Part shown: piece by piece, positions 44,407-56,994 of the stretch
Layout: each line of letters begins with the position of its first letter
How positions within the stretch are numbered: position 1 is the first letter of the stretch
NCBI GenBank assembly: GCA_009739215.1
Contig: VSJF01000001.1
Span: forward strand, 124,001 to 188,000
DNA from: Floccularia luteovirens
Lineage: Eukaryota > Basidiomycota > Agaricomycetes > Agaricales > Squamanitaceae
Length of the DNA stretch: 64,000 nt
Direction of reading: 5' to 3'
Notes under the pieces: generated by a model
The model's database searches: none
Told to the model about the DNA's origin: nothing
The model's input: the letters and a program-made list of their open reading frames with translations, nothing else
Position numbers and translations under genes: made by a program

Positions 44407-45592
44407 CTCTCCAAAATGAACTGAACGATCATCCTATCGACCTCGCACTATTGGATCTGAGCACGTAAATCATACTTTTCTAGAAACGTTACTGGGGATA
44501 ACTTTAGTAGATATGTTCCGTCCTCCATACATCCGGACCGCACTACAACAAGCAAAAGAGATAGCAACATAGGTGCCCCATTTTTTCGTTTAGTCCTATT
44601 TCCTCCCTTCATTACATCCCACATCAGCTTAACCCTAGAGTCGCAGGTTGTACTGATGAAGTGAATTAGAGAGATATCCCCTGTTGGTCATGGAACCGGG
44701 TTAACGGACCGCCCATCCGCCCTCGTGCAAGCTACGCCTTCCTGCTATAAAATCCGAAATCATGATGTATGATGCACGAAGCTCTGAAAGATCTACTCCC
44801 TGGATCCCATCTGTATCGGTACAACTTCGCATCCTTCCAAAAAGAGCGACGATCTTTGCTTAAGCTCCCCCGCTTGAATATCTTTTCTAGCTTGTATACA
44901 CATACGAGTGTATCCGTTTCTTCGAAACTTGCTCTGGGATTTCCACCACTTAATACTATCCGTGCTTCTCCACACCATGCATAAACTGTTTTCAATGTCT
45001 CAACTTGATTTATCCGATCAACTGATTACCTGGCTCATTCTCCGAGTGATATAAGAATACGAACGACTCCAATTCACTTCTCCCGCTCCGTAATTCTGAG
45101 CGTGCGCCTCAGGTCACTCATGGGTTTTGGACCACTGATGTACATCATTCCCTATGTATATGCGCTATTTTCGCATCATATTCCTTCAACGACCCCAATC
45201 ACCAGTACTTGAACTGAGCTCTGCTGTAAAATTCATAGCAGCGATTTTCCTTAGATATGCACGTCTTGCAGATTCTTCCATATTGTCCTTCCCATAAGCT
45301 CTGCCAGGGCCGCCATCAGATTCTGGTGTCCCACGTATATTTAATCAAGTCCGCTATTATTTCTAAATTAGCTTATCATATTTTTGTCCCATAAATTCTC
45401 AGAGATCGAAGCACACAACTTTTATAATTGACAACTCCGTCATCATTATTATTATAACGTTTAGGGTATCTCGAGTACACGTCTAATTACTGAAAACCCA
45501 TTTCTATGGTGGTTTACAATGTCTCTTGAACTATTGTGGAATGTGGTAATAAAAAGTTGGTACACATCTAATCGAGCCATTTGCCATTGAAT
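44407..45592. other. intergenic
   Basis: About 1.2 kb with stop-rich frames on both strands. No gene, tRNA or repeat recognised. Confidence 0.5.
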
Positions 45593-46454
45593 TTAATATT
45601 TTAGCTTTCTACCAGAAATTTTGTAGAAAATAGAGCCCTAACAAGATCGCTTAATGTCATTCCGGAAACATAAAGAATATATATGCTCACATTATAAACA
45701 GCCAAAATGTCATCCCTGCGCATACGATTATCCTCGGGCCACAGCATGATATATGTGGCTAACCACTCGAACGCGGCGGCAAACCAACCAAACTATAAGT
45801 TACGTACATATATGCGGTGTTAAATCGAGACAACGTAGTATAGCTTCCAAAAACTCACAAAATCAAATGGGTTACGGTTCCCATAAATCATTCGGATGCA
45901 CTCAGACATACTCAAATGGTCATGTGGAGGGGCAGAGTACATGTCGAACATATAGTTGAAACGATCTTCATCAAATTCTCCAATGGTAGTGTATATCTCT
46001 GTGTCTGATCCATGTTTGGCCTAAATATACGCATGAGAATGGATTATATTTAAAAATCTGTGAGATGTACCCTATGCATATGTTTTATGCTGAGACGGAA
46101 AAAAGGATCGGGAAGCATACTCTCGTATGTAAAGAATCTAAGCGCTGTAGTTTGAATTTGCACAAGCAAAAAATAATCAACAATTACTCACGAGAAACTG
46201 CCATGGATGATAATAGTGGTCAACAATGACAAGAAAATGCCAAAGTTAATAGCACGCATGCCAGAATAGCTGTTTAAAATATTGAGTCAGAGCGTTTTCA
46301 AGACATTACAAACGACATACGTATCAGATGGCCAGATGATCCCATCATTATCCTGGTCAAAATATGCAACATGGCCTTGAAGAGCTGTATTACGCTTGCC
46401 ACGCTCAAAGCCACATCCGGGGGCTGCAGAAGGTGCATCAACAGGCGAAACCAT
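45593..46454 (-). CDS. caleosin / lipid-droplet peroxygenase, 195 aa
   Basis: This is a calcium-binding haem peroxygenase associated with lipid droplets or ER. Six exons are read on the minus strand: 46454-46321, 46269-46192, 46137-46071, 46020-45859, 45792-45691 and 45637-45593. The single EF-hand is YFDQDNDGIIWPSDTYSGMRA, directly followed by the hydrophobic segment FGIFLSLLTTIIIHGSFS. Haem-ligand histidines of the family fall near HVAYFD and HGSF. The C-terminal block EWLATYIMLWPEDNRMRRDDI and the end GSIFYKISGRKLKY match fungal caleosins. The length is at the short end of the family (about 200-250), and the hydrophobic segment lacks a full proline knot, as in many fungal members. Confidence 0.92.
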
Positions 46455-47935
46455 GGCTGGGTTGTTGATTGGTTACTCTAAAGTATAATGAAGGGAAGAA
46501 AGAGGGCTGGAAGTAATGCGTTGTGAATGCGAATGGGCTATTAAGTACTTTCGGGATTGTGACTCTATTATGATGTCATACTGTTTCTTCCAGCAAAGCT
46601 CGCATGTCCTCTTCAAAGCCAACCGCTTGTTTCGGTCAAGAATGGAAGGTACAAACAGTAGATACATGCATGCATGAGCATTTGGTACAAAATGAATACA
46701 AGACTGAGACAAATGACGATGAGAAGCTAAGACTTGTTGTGTGTGTGACTAGACTGACCGTTACACCGCTCGACTCATTTCTGTCCATTGCTTTCATGGA
46801 TAGAGTTCGTCTCTCTAGATCTCTAACTAGTTGAAACGTTGAACATTGACAGGGGGAGTTAAACACTGTCACGGATGGAATTCAAAGTTTTAGGCCACAT
46901 GTAGACAGCCACAATCGCACATCGGCATTCCTGGGGTTGGATGCTTCTTTAACTTAGGAGTATCATCATGTTATGTCACGCCATCATAATCAGATATACA
47001 TACATACGATTATTATACATACGCTTCTTCAGGGGAAAATTGTCTCCGCGCGGGGTTCAGAATCGGCGGAACAACTAGCCGAGTTTGCTGCAAGAATTCT
47101 TCAAGAACCTTGATAGTACAAAACCCCCTTCAGCCCACACAATATCCCAGCGCGCTTCTACATGCACCATCAACTACATTGTAAGAAATCGCCACTTGGG
47201 GTAAAGGAAGAACAAGCACTGGCACCCCACCGGCCAAGTGAGGAGGAAGGAGCCAATCGATATGGACAATTTGTTACGGGTTTCGCACGCTTTGATGTCA
47301 TGTCACGATAACATCATTATACATAGCTAGCTGATCTTCGGAAATTCTGCGAGTGTTCTTTGGAGTATTGTAGAGACACCGAAGGCAATATCAGGTGCTT
47401 TTCAATAAAATCCGGATTATCTGGGATTCAAGCTGTGGTGTATCAATGAGAACTCTGCAAGGCTGAAGGAGGGTGGAGAGCCACTGTGTGTACAAAGAGG
47501 AAATAATGACCCCCCTAGGTGCACTGTCCATCAATGTAGTACAGGGGCATATTTATGTGAAGATGTACAAACGGGGTAACGGAGCAAGTCAAAACCAAAG
47601 ACTAGGATTGGGGTACAGATCAATGATGGGACTAGGGATTCCTCAACGTTAGAATTTATTTCAACATTCACAACGTTATAAATACATGCTAATAGACTTG
47701 TTAGTCGGGCAGATGACCATATCGATCGGGCACACCATCTAATCTTATCTTGATTGTTTAATCGTTAATCATACCCATCTTCACTGGGGGATCCGGTCAC
47801 TCGACAGATCAAGGAGGTTCATAAGACAGTTCATGGTAGAGTACAGAGAGCATACACTAATGCAATGTGATATAAAACACAAATGTAGAAGGAAAACACA
47901 ATGGGCACAGGCCCTAAAACCCAACGGATCATTGA
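46455..47935. other. intergenic, 1.5 kb
   Basis: The caleosin promoter is probably in the first few hundred bases. The remainder has no supported gene, tRNA or repeat. Confidence 0.5.
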
Positions 47936-48593
47936 TCACGATTTACTGTCACTGATTGCCAACAGCTCAACCTCAAACTTCAGAGTAGCATTTGGTGGTA
48001 TTACAGGTGGGAATCCGCGTGAGCCATATGCCTGCATGCACGAACAGGTGGTAAGTAATAGAACACTAATGATATGATTTTACTAAAGGAACATACGTAG
48101 TCAGAAGATACTGAAAGGATTGCACTCTCGCCCAATGAGAGTTTAGGCACACCTGATCGCATCGATAATCAGTGTCTGGCAAATAACCACAGAATAACGC
48201 TCGCAACATACCCTCATCCCAGCCTTTGATCACCTTACCGGTGCCGATCTCTGTCACGAATGGAATACCACTGTGAGGAAAGAATCAAGCCGATCAGTGA
48301 TTAAAACGATATCGAGGAAGACGGGAGAGGAGGGGACTAATGGCGCGATGCTCACCGATCCCGACTAGAGTCGAATGTTGTACCATCCAGAAGGGTACCA
48401 ATGTAATGTATAGTGACTTTATCTTTGAAAAAGAGTTGCGATTTGAGGCAATGGGGAATTTTAAATGTTGTAAGATACATACCACCTCGTTTCGGATAAG
48501 TCACTCCGTCTCCGGGCGATATACGCGTGATGTCGACGCCCTAGGGGAGAGAGGATAAGAACGGGTACATGGAGAATGTATGGAACATACCAT
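47936..48593 (-). CDS. FPR1: FKBP12-type peptidyl-prolyl isomerase, 112 aa
   Basis: This is a cytosolic FK506/rapamycin-binding prolyl isomerase. Six exons are read on the minus strand: 48593-48591 (the ATG alone), 48540-48483, 48422-48356, 48270-48212, 48152-48097 and 48031-47936. The spliced protein starts [20 protein letters not shown], which fixes the otherwise unusual one-codon first exon. Active-site residues of the family are present: [55 protein letters not shown] and FEVELLAIS. The length equals that of yeast Fpr1 and human FKBP12. In the conserved position after HY the residue is Ile rather than Thr. Confidence 0.96.
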
Positions 48594-50905
48594 TGTTTTA
48601 AAAAATAGGAGAATTAGCAAGGGCAAGTTGCAGGGGATGGATGTTAAGATGAGGAACTTATATTAGCGGAGAGAGGCGGAGTGCGGATCTTGATCCGATA
48701 GATCTGGCACAATCCGGAGGTTGGCCGTGCTTCGATCTGAAAAGAGAGTGGAAAGGAATACAGTTTGTAGTCGTGCTGCTCTCAGTCTCTCTGTTATCGA
48801 TATCGATGGGCCAATGATTACGTACATCTACATCCAGTTTGTGTCCCATCGTCTGGTCGACATCATTTCCTTGTCATCGTCTGTTCCATGGACTTCGGTT
48901 CATTTAGCTTTCTTAATTCCTATGTCACCGAGCGATAAGTATATAATGATCCAGTAGTTCTTGATCGTGTATTATCATCCGCGTTTTTTCAGGTTCAGCA
49001 ATGAGGTCTGCTGCATCGGTGATCTGCGCCTGACATCCATGAGAACACTTACGCCTGAAAAAAACATACCTATCTTTTGTTTCGTCTTCATCTGTAAAGC
49101 AATTAGTGCCATTTAAACTTCGCTCTCTCCACAGCACCATGTTGTCTGATGTTCATTACTGGGATCATCATCCAGGAGGACGGCGCATGAATAACGTCTG
49201 ATTGTGTGATAGAATCCGACCAGAAGGAGGACCATTATCGCTTGCATAGTGTTGCTTGCAGCAGTCCGAGTGGGAACTGTCGTGGAAAGATCGAAAGAAG
49301 ATGTAAATAACCCACTAGGTGGCTTTAAGTCACCAAGCGCAACAATTCTTCCTCAAGATAGAAAGTAGGCACAATTAAGTGACAAAACCTTGTCGTGAAA
49401 AGGCTAACTCGTGTCACTTTACGAAATGTCCCATAGCGTATAAGGAAACGATAAGGACATGAGCCCTGAATTATTCGCTAGTAGATGGGTGAATTACTTT
49501 AATAAAACGTAGATACGGCCGCACAGATGCAGCACATGACGATATTACCTTCCTTACCAGTCTCGTTTTGATCGCGAACGTTCTGCAAGAAAAGGTGGTA
49601 GTGTCCCGGGAGAACATGGCAGAGTGCATTTGGTGTACACGCGGCAATGCCTGAGGTGTAAACATAGGGTCTACATCACCGATCCATACATAAAACGAGC
49701 CCTCGTGAGCACGGTGACGGTGCTTGTCACTATTCCAGGAAAAGTCATGTATTGATTCAAGGCAGAAATAGCATTAAGTTGTGTTCTGAGAATACGAACT
49801 TCCCCGCGCAGCTATCGGATGCACCTGTCACAGTGGAGTAATAGGATGTATTGGGCACGTTTTCACAAGTGTTTTACATGTTTAAACCGTTCAAGTCCAT
49901 GATAACCTGGAAAATTCATTTAGCAGGTCCAAGACTTGGGATATGTCACACGCGCATGTGTAGCTTGAACTGAGAGTGGGTGGGGATACTCCGAAGATCC
50001 TAGTCGGAGATGCTGAGGACCCAGTACGTAGTGTATCATAACACCGGAGTTCAAAGAACTCTCATTCTTAAGAATCATGGGCCAAAACCTAGCATAATAA
50101 CTTTTAAGTTTTTCTCCGAGTCTTCGCGAAGTCCTCTCTTTTCAAGGTTGCTTAAGGGAAAAAAGAGATAGATAGATAGCCAGAAATACCTTTGATAGCT
50201 CGGAATGAACCTGCATGCGGCCAGCCCGTCTGTTAGGATCATTAGACCGTGTTGGTCTACATGTTGTTGATGTGAACTGAGGGTTTCATGCAGGTGGGAA
50301 GCGTGCAATGTGTTTAATACAGTTTTTCTTTTGGTTCTCACGTGTTCCGTAGGGAAATTGCCGAGCAGCATTGACATGAACATCTAATGTCAACCAGTTT
50401 CAAACCTTGCAAGCCCTGGGTGGTGATTCATAATGAATGCTTTGACATGAGGTTTAGGGGGATAAGCGTGGAAGTTTTCAATAACAAATTCACTGTCGGA
50501 CTTGTTAAAATGTTCAAGTGATCGTTACCCTTGTTTTGATATGCTGGTTGAACGACTAAAATGTACAGTTCAACTTGAAGGAGCTTCGCGCTGAGCCCTG
50601 AACCATGAGCTTACCTAAGTCAAAGAGCATATCTCCTCTAAGGTCTAACTTGTGTCTGGTGAGTCCAAGATAAGGAGTATGAGCAATTCATTTACTGACG
50701 AGTTCCAAGATAGGTGAGGCAGAATAATTAATACAGAATTTCTTACTTGCTTAAGATCTCGTGACTCGACGCTGATGTCACGTGCACCGGACCGGCATTA
50801 TGCTTCCCGAATCCCCGAATTCAGATCACTGAATAGTAATACATTTGCTTCCAACTCCCCCTCGCTTTCTCTCCTTGATACTACCTACACTTCCCTCATT
50901 CTAAC
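48594..50905. other. intergenic, 2.3 kb
   Basis: The longest gene-free stretch in the right half of the window. A TAGA tetranucleotide run occurs at about 50168-50180. Open frames of 60-102 codons on both strands lack start context, splice logic and recognisable domains. Confidence 0.5.
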
Positions 50906-52242
50906 ATGTCAAACCGTATAGCTCAAGTCTCTGGACATCTCTCCAACACACATGGGCGTGGATTGCTCGCTGGAGAAGTTGCAATCGTTACAGGTGTGTG
51001 TGCATCCCGTTTATAAGGTGTCATTAAGATTGATGTGACTTCCTTAAGGTGCTGGTCAGGTGTGTTTAATTTGACTATGAAGAAAGTAATTTGATTGACT
51101 TATGTCTATTTGTAGGGTATCGGCCGAAGCGTGGCTCTGCTGTTTGCTAAAGAGGGTGCAAAACTGGTCATCAGCGAGTGTGTACTCAATCTCATGTGTT
51201 TCAATTAATCTGTTTGATGATATCGTAATTCGGCTAGTATTGATGGCAAGCGACTTGAGGGAGTTGCCGACGAGATTAAAGCTTTTGGAGGAGAATCGTT
51301 ATGTGTGGCTGGGGATGTTGGTGCAGACGATTTCCCCAAAAAAATTGTTGATGCAACTGTCAAGTGTGTATATATGTATTTTGTGAGAGGATTTTTGACT
51401 GACTTTTTGGTTCCATGTAGCAAATTCGGGAAAATTAACCATATTGTTAACAACGGTATGTGGTCGACAAGACTTCGAGTGTAAGGCGTCATTAAATATA
51501 TCTATAGCCGGGTTCACTTTTGACAAGATGTTGCACACAACACCCGATGACGCATTTGACATCATCATGAAAATTCATGTCCGTGCACCTTTCCGGCTTG
51601 TTCGTCAAGCAGCGCCGTACTTCCGTCTCAAGGTACGCTCTTCCAATACTATACTGATTCTGACCTTCTAAATAATAATGTGACCGATTTAATAGCCGGA
51701 CCAGCGCGAAAACCGTTCCATTATCAACGTTTCTTCGACTTCTGGTTTACATGGTAACGTCGGTCAGGCAAACTACGCTGCTGCGAAGGCTGCAGTCCTT
51801 GGTCTAACCAAGACAATTGCCAAGGAATGGGGCCCATTCGGTGTCCGCGCAAACACCATTGCGTTTGGACTTATCCACACTCGGTAGGTTGCTGATGTTA
51901 CGCAAATTAAGAGAAACATTGGATGGTAACATGGTTACATACAGCTTGACAGCGTCGAAAGAGGCCGGTGTAACGATTGATATTGATGGCAAGAAGGTCG
52001 CACTAGGTGTTCCCGGTGCCCAACGTCCCATTACAACGGAGTCAAATCCTGAGGCCTATCCTGGAATTCCACTTCGTAGGGGTGGTACACCTGACGATGC
52101 TGCGAGTGCAGTGCTCTTGTGCGTATCATAGATATATGACTAGTAGTAATGCTAATGGATTTTAAATGGTAGCTTGGCTTCACCCCTTGCGTCGTATGTT
52201 TCTGGACACACCCTAGAGGTGACTGGCGGTGCCGGAATTTGA
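50906..52242 (+). CDS. short-chain dehydrogenase/reductase (FabG-like), 292 aa
   Basis: This is an NAD(P)-dependent oxidoreductase of the classical SDR type. Nine exons: 50906-50993, 51049-51059 (11 nt), 51116-51177, 51238-51363, 51421-51455, 51508-51632, 51696-51883, 51945-52118 and 52173-52242. After a 28-residue N-terminal extension comes the cofactor motif TGAGQGIGRSVA, then NNAG (HIVNNAGF), the catalytic Ser in INVSSTSG and YAAAK. The C-terminus ends SGHTLEVTGGAGI, as in FabG/hydroxyacyl-CoA dehydrogenase-like proteins. A roughly 35-residue insertion before the last helix (TASKEAGVTIDIDGKKVALG...) is also seen in related fungal and bacterial 3-oxoacyl-reductase-like proteins. The substrate is unknown. 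Confidence 0.92.
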
Positions 52243-52971
52243 TGGCTATATTTGACCGGTGCACAAAATTCATTTTTACAAAGTAAAAAATATTTCCGTC
52301 GGAGCAAGGTTATTTATAAATAATACTCGTCCTTACCGTGTCTTTCTATGCTGCTATGCGGGGGGGGGGGGGGGGGGGGTGCTGGAGATACAGCCTTGTG
52401 CTGGCGTCATATGATCAGAATAGGTTTTTTATTTTTTCAGAAGTGATACCCGACGGATAAGGCTGTAGCAACAGGTTATTGCGCAGCAAAAGGCAAAGAT
52501 ACTTGACTACGCCGGAAGATACATAGGTTGCACATAGACAAAGGTATCATGTAGTGCCTGAGGTTCCGGAGTTTGGGGATAGTGGTAGTGAGATCCGAGC
52601 CACATTAATTGAGCGAAGGGTTACCTTTAGTTGCTTTCGGAACTAGTAAACCGCTAGTAAGTTTTGCGGGTCCCGGGTTGGCAGTGAGAGCTCAACGCAT
52701 TGCTTCTGTCTCATAAAGGATCATACAATGGGGCAAAGTTGTGAACGCGAAGACATAGTAGTTGTTGAGTTTGTATCAAGGAAGGTCCAAGCAACAGGGT
52801 CCGTTAGGAGAGAGCCAATAGGAGAAGGTGCTATTATAGACTCCCAGGGCCAAGGCCTTTAGGCTACAGAAGCCCTTATTATTATTATGTACGCGGGTTC
52901 TCTATCGCACCATTTCTCTTCTTTCTTTTTCTCTTCTTTCTGTTGTCCCATCTTTTCACTCTACTACCACC
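52243..52971. other. intergenic with poly-G tract and pyrimidine-rich promoter
   Basis: This contains the 20-base poly-G run and, at about 52910-52960, a CT-rich leader just before the next ATG, a common feature of strongly transcribed fungal promoters. Confidence 0.5.
52360..52379 (+). repeat. homopolymer run of 20 G
   Basis: Twenty consecutive G on the plus strand, 118 bp after the dehydrogenase stop codon. Run length is likely variable or imprecise in any assembly, and such a tract can form G-quadruplex structures. Confidence 0.9.
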
Positions 52972-54566
52972 ATGTCCTCAACAGTAGCCCTCACTCAAGT
53001 CGCGTCCAGTGCAACCTCAGATTTCTCAGCTAATAATGGCCTCATTCGCGTCGTGCGATTCGATAGCGAGTGCGTTCTTATCCCAGAGTCACCACACAGA
53101 TCCAAACGCCCCAAGATGTTGACAAAATCGTACACTCTGCCTCTGTGGAAGCGAAAAAATCAGCAGCACTCAGATGCAGAGAGCATTGAAGGCTCATCCC
53201 AAACAACGCTGAACCCTGAGGAGACACATGTTGTGCTCAAGGTTCCAATCCCTGCGTTAGTTCTCTTCTTTTCCAATCAGAAATTTCATATGAACTCGTG
53301 ATTACAGATTTGGAACTAAGAGAGAGCGTTCAATATCCCCATCTCCTAAACCTCTATCACCTTGCCTTGTACACAGGCAACCTTCTGTGACACCCAACCG
53401 CCGTCAGTTACCTATGAGGAGGCCATCCTTGCCTATCTATCACATACCAAAGGTTGCAGCCATGACAGTCCCATTGCGAGCATGTTGCTCGGCGTGCGAA
53501 CGGATCACGGAAGAGAGTATGTTGGAAGGAACTGAATGGCAAGAACAGTTTTCAAGAGGCGCAAGGAGGCGTAGAAGCGCGAGTTTGGACAACGCCTCGA
53601 TGTTTGTAGTCTGCTCTATCAACTACTCCTGCGATAGGACTTGGCCAAAACCTTATGGAGCCTGCTTTCGTTCCCCGCTCGCGTTACGGGGCCCCAAATT
53701 TCTCGTTGACAGTTGATGAAGTTGACAAGCGGCGCAAGTCTATGGAGTTCAGCTCGGATGACTTCAGAGCGTTTCGCACGCTAGTCAGCCCCATCAGCAG
53801 TTTGATCGTTCACATCTTCAAGAGCGTGATGCGGTTACCCCAAGTTTGTCTGTCGTTACTACCGAAGAAGCGCTACAGAAACCTCGTGCCTCTCCCATTC
53901 AAGAAGAGGATGAGAATCAATTGTTCCCATTGCCTTCTCCACGGCGTACTCCTAGTGGCTCCCCGTCATCATCGATTAAGTTAAGCACTTCTCCTAAGTC
54001 GTCGCCTTTGCCATCACCTGCCTTCGTCCAGGAAGCCGTCGCCCACTCCAAGTCCAAATTTTTCGACGGCATGTTTGGACGTACCGACTTTTGAGAGAGC
54101 TCCCAGCCCAGAGGAAGGTATTTTGCGCTCTTTACTGGGGCGCAAGATTGTGGAAACAGTGGTTCCTTCATCAATCACTCCAGCGTCGTCTTCCCAATCA
54201 ACTGATGATATACAGTTCCCTGTCAGCCACTCACAGAAATCTGCCTCTCCGACTGTTCCCTACGCGTTCCCGAAAAAGCTTGTGCCATCATCATTGTCTC
54301 TTTCTCTTTCTAGGCATGCACGTAGCCAATCAAGTCCATCTCCTACTGCTGTAACATCACCTGGCATGGTAAACCTTCCGTCCCCAACTATACCTTCGTC
54401 CCCACAATCTAATGGTGGAACTGGGTCTAAGACGAGCTCTCCTAAGTTGGGTAGTAGCCCGAAGCAGCGCAAACAATCATTCACGCTACCATTTTTCAAA
54501 GCTGGCGCCGATGTGCTCAAAGGTGTTAGTTCGATCTCCAGCTCAAGTGGATTCACTGGTGCGTGA
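52972..54566 (+). CDS. Ser/Pro-rich disordered protein, about 462 aa
   Basis: No recognised family. A five-exon model (52972-53255, 53308-53582, 53638-53737, 53785-53979, 54032-54566) keeps phase throughout. Donors 2-4 are non-ideal (GTTTGG, GTCTAT, GTTAAG), so those junctions are tentative. The protein begins MSSTVALTQVASSATSDFS. It has a small cysteine patch (VPLRACCSACERITEES), a basic RRRRSA block and many SP motifs, then a C-terminus with ERAPSPEEGILRSLLGRKIV and KQRKQSFTLPFFKAGADVLK. Composition resembles the Ser/Pro-rich gene at 20097 but no clear homology was seen. It is likely a low-complexity regulatory protein. Confidence 0.65.
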
Positions 54567-55443
54567 GACAAGATGCGATACTCCATCAAGGGTAAAGCAT
54601 TCGAATGTCGCACCCTTTGTATTACCTCTGCAGGGTGTTAACAATATCCGTTGACTTTTGGATCGAAGAACAAATATGGGGTTGTCAATGTTTATCCCCT
54701 TGGGCCTTGTTACCCCTTGTCATATCCTATGTATCTTGGCAGGGCCAGCACGCTTCGACTGACTGTACACAATCTCAGGAAGCATCCTACCAATACCACA
54801 AAACCTCGCATTGTCATTTAACCATTCTTTTCAACATCAAACTAATACATACCTACGCGGTTCAATCATTCTCTGGACACAATACCATCCCGTCAATCCT
54901 ATGTTTTCATCACTGTTTTATCCAGAGAAACCAATTTCGACATTCTGCTCACGACCTTAATGACAAACTTTCGTCGTTATTTAACTTGCGGGCTTCCTTC
55001 TTGTGCATATTTTATTGGTTCATAAATACCAGCGGTCCAACCACGCTTTCTTGGCTCTTTTTTTATAACTTGGGGTTTATAGCCCACTTATGTTATGTAT
55101 ACCATTACGCTATCAGTTGTACCTAATGAGCTATTCTCTTTGGCAAAATATAATCGAGTTGTTGACATTCTTGCTATTGTAGTACCACTATTCCACGATG
55201 GCTTTTCCCTGGGGTCTTCCCTCGGAAGGAGCTACAACGTAAACCCGCGGATACAAATCTGACTGTATGCATTGTCAAGCCTAACTCGGAGGATGCAGCC
55301 AAAAGGGCACACGCATAGTGCAGAGGGATGATTGACCCCATGTGAATGACATTAAATTTTCTCTACCGTGTAATAAAGGGTATTATGGATATCTGTGCGC
55401 TCCACGATTTCTATTGACTGCAGAATGCTTGGAACTAAAAGCC
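54567..55443. other. intergenic, convergent 3' ends
   Basis: A long plus-strand open frame (54605-55126) lies directly after the stop of the Ser/Pro-rich gene but has no domain or start support. It is treated as 3'UTR and spacer. Confidence 0.5.
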
Positions 55444-56732
55444 TCAATGTGCAGGACGACCAAAAGCAGCATTGAGGCTCATCCCGCCGATTGTTCTAAC
55501 TTCATCTTCTGTGAGGCCTAGACCCAATGGTGGTTGCGCAAGTAACAATGCATATTCCGCTTCTAAAGAAGTTCGAAACGGAAGGATATCGTCCGTCTGT
55601 TGGCAGATGAGTGTAAGATGATTGTTGATAAGAGGAGAAATACGTACACAAATTGCGATTGGATGGTTTTTTTGTAGGTAATGTCGGATGTGGTGAGAAT
55701 CTAGTGTGTTAACGGTCTTACATCTGTTTTTTGTTAGGGGTTTGAGAAATTTGCGAGGGTTGGTAAATTAAATAATTATTGTCACTCACAACAGATTAGA
55801 GCTTAGGCAAATCTCAATAGGAGTTCCGTTTTTGAGTACAAGCTGTATGGCTTCATCATCTAAGAATGTAGCGTGCCCTAGTCTGTTAGGTTGGACAGAC
55901 AGGAGTTTCATAGTTTCTTCATGAGGATTCTGCAAGGTCTTGCAAGGAACATGTCAAAAGCCAAAGTTAGAGTCAAAAAGAAAAGATTAACCTCCGCAAT
56001 GTGAAGCGTCACACTCAAGCCTGCACTTTTAGCTTTTTCAAAGTATTTCCTAAAAATCTCAACATCTCCCGCCATTGGGTCCCCACACAGATCCACACCA
56101 ACAATGCGAAGCCCTTCACTCTTCAAGCGACAGGCTAAGCTCAGGCACTCACTGAGAACTTCCTCGCTCATACGTCTGTCTAAGCTCACCACTAAGCTTG
56201 CCTGATTTACGTCGTAACGCTCTATTTCGGCAAGCACCGTGCGTAGGTACGTTTCGCGGTTCATAGACCCATCAGCAATTGCACGAGGGGTCGTGCGCAG
56301 CTCTAAATACGTACACTGAGGGTGTGTCCCATCCAGAAACGCGCTGAGCACACCACGGGTTGCGAGCGCTAATGAGGAAGGTGTAGAGGTCAAGGCGTAG
56401 ATGGCGGGAAAGAGGAAAAAGAAGTCGTCGATTTTTGAGAGGGAGACACCTGCAGCAAGGTTGGAAATAATAGTGTTAATATCTGTAGTAGACATGTCGC
56501 TGCTAATGTTACTGGATGATGCTTGTGAAGCTAAGTAAGCGCGACCTAATTCTTGGAGAACATTAATTGGTATGGAGCCGTTGAGATGCGCATGTAGCTC
56601 AGCTTTTGGTAGAGCTTGGATAAACGAACGCTGGGATGGAGTGAGTGAATCAAGCGCTGCAGCTGCAGGACCTGCGATCGTGGATGTAACATTGGATTCA
56701 GGCGTCATTCCTATTCTATGATCTACGATCAA
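55444..56732 (-). CDS. adenosine deaminase-like (ADAL / N6-methyl-AMP deaminase type), 369 aa
   Basis: This is a zinc hydrolase of the adenosine/AMP deaminase superfamily. Four exons are read on the minus strand: 56732-55992, 55929-55790, 55723-55648 and 55596-55444. Metal and catalytic motifs are in order: PKAELHAHLNGSIP (two His), GVDLCGDP, SVTLHIAEN (His and catalytic Glu), NRLGHATFLDD (His), ICLSSNLLCKTV and ICTDD (Asp pair). The combination of HLNGS and SSN rather than the HIDGA-type motif fits ADAL/MAPDA, which removes the modified amino group from N6-methyl-AMP in nucleotide salvage. Translation could also start at the second Met (56708). It is divergent from the GPALPP gene, with a 262-bp gap. 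Confidence 0.9.
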
Positions 56733-56994
56733 CTTTTAGTTTCGGCTTATCAAGTGTGATGGTGTCCATCGCTCACGTTTAGGAGACAAAATAACGATCT
56801 GGCCGGCTTTTAGCACGATCGTTTCCAGAAGTGCGTGAAATAGTTGTAAGTAGTAGAGGAGTCACTTTAAATGATCCCAAAATAGAATTATCGGGAACCG
56901 CAATAATTTTTGATGTTTGACATGGGCATTTGAACCAAACAATCGTACTGGAACTCCAATTGGCCGTATTCTTTGGAGACCTGAACAAGAATTC
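56733..56994. promoter_or_regulatory. compact divergent promoter, ADAL gene / GPALPP gene
   Basis: 262 bp separate the two start codons on opposite strands. The in-frame open stretch upstream of 56995 is read as 5'UTR because the repeated GPELPP motif begins right after the ATG at 56995. Confidence 0.5.

Noticed and set aside
50075..50383. 102-codon minus-strand open frame in the 2.3-kb gap
   Set aside because: No family resemblance, no promoter or splice context; expected by chance in a gap of this length.
54605..55126. 173-codon plus-strand open frame
   Set aside because: Begins within the 3' end of the previous gene, has no domain or splice logic and looks like AT-rich UTR/spacer.
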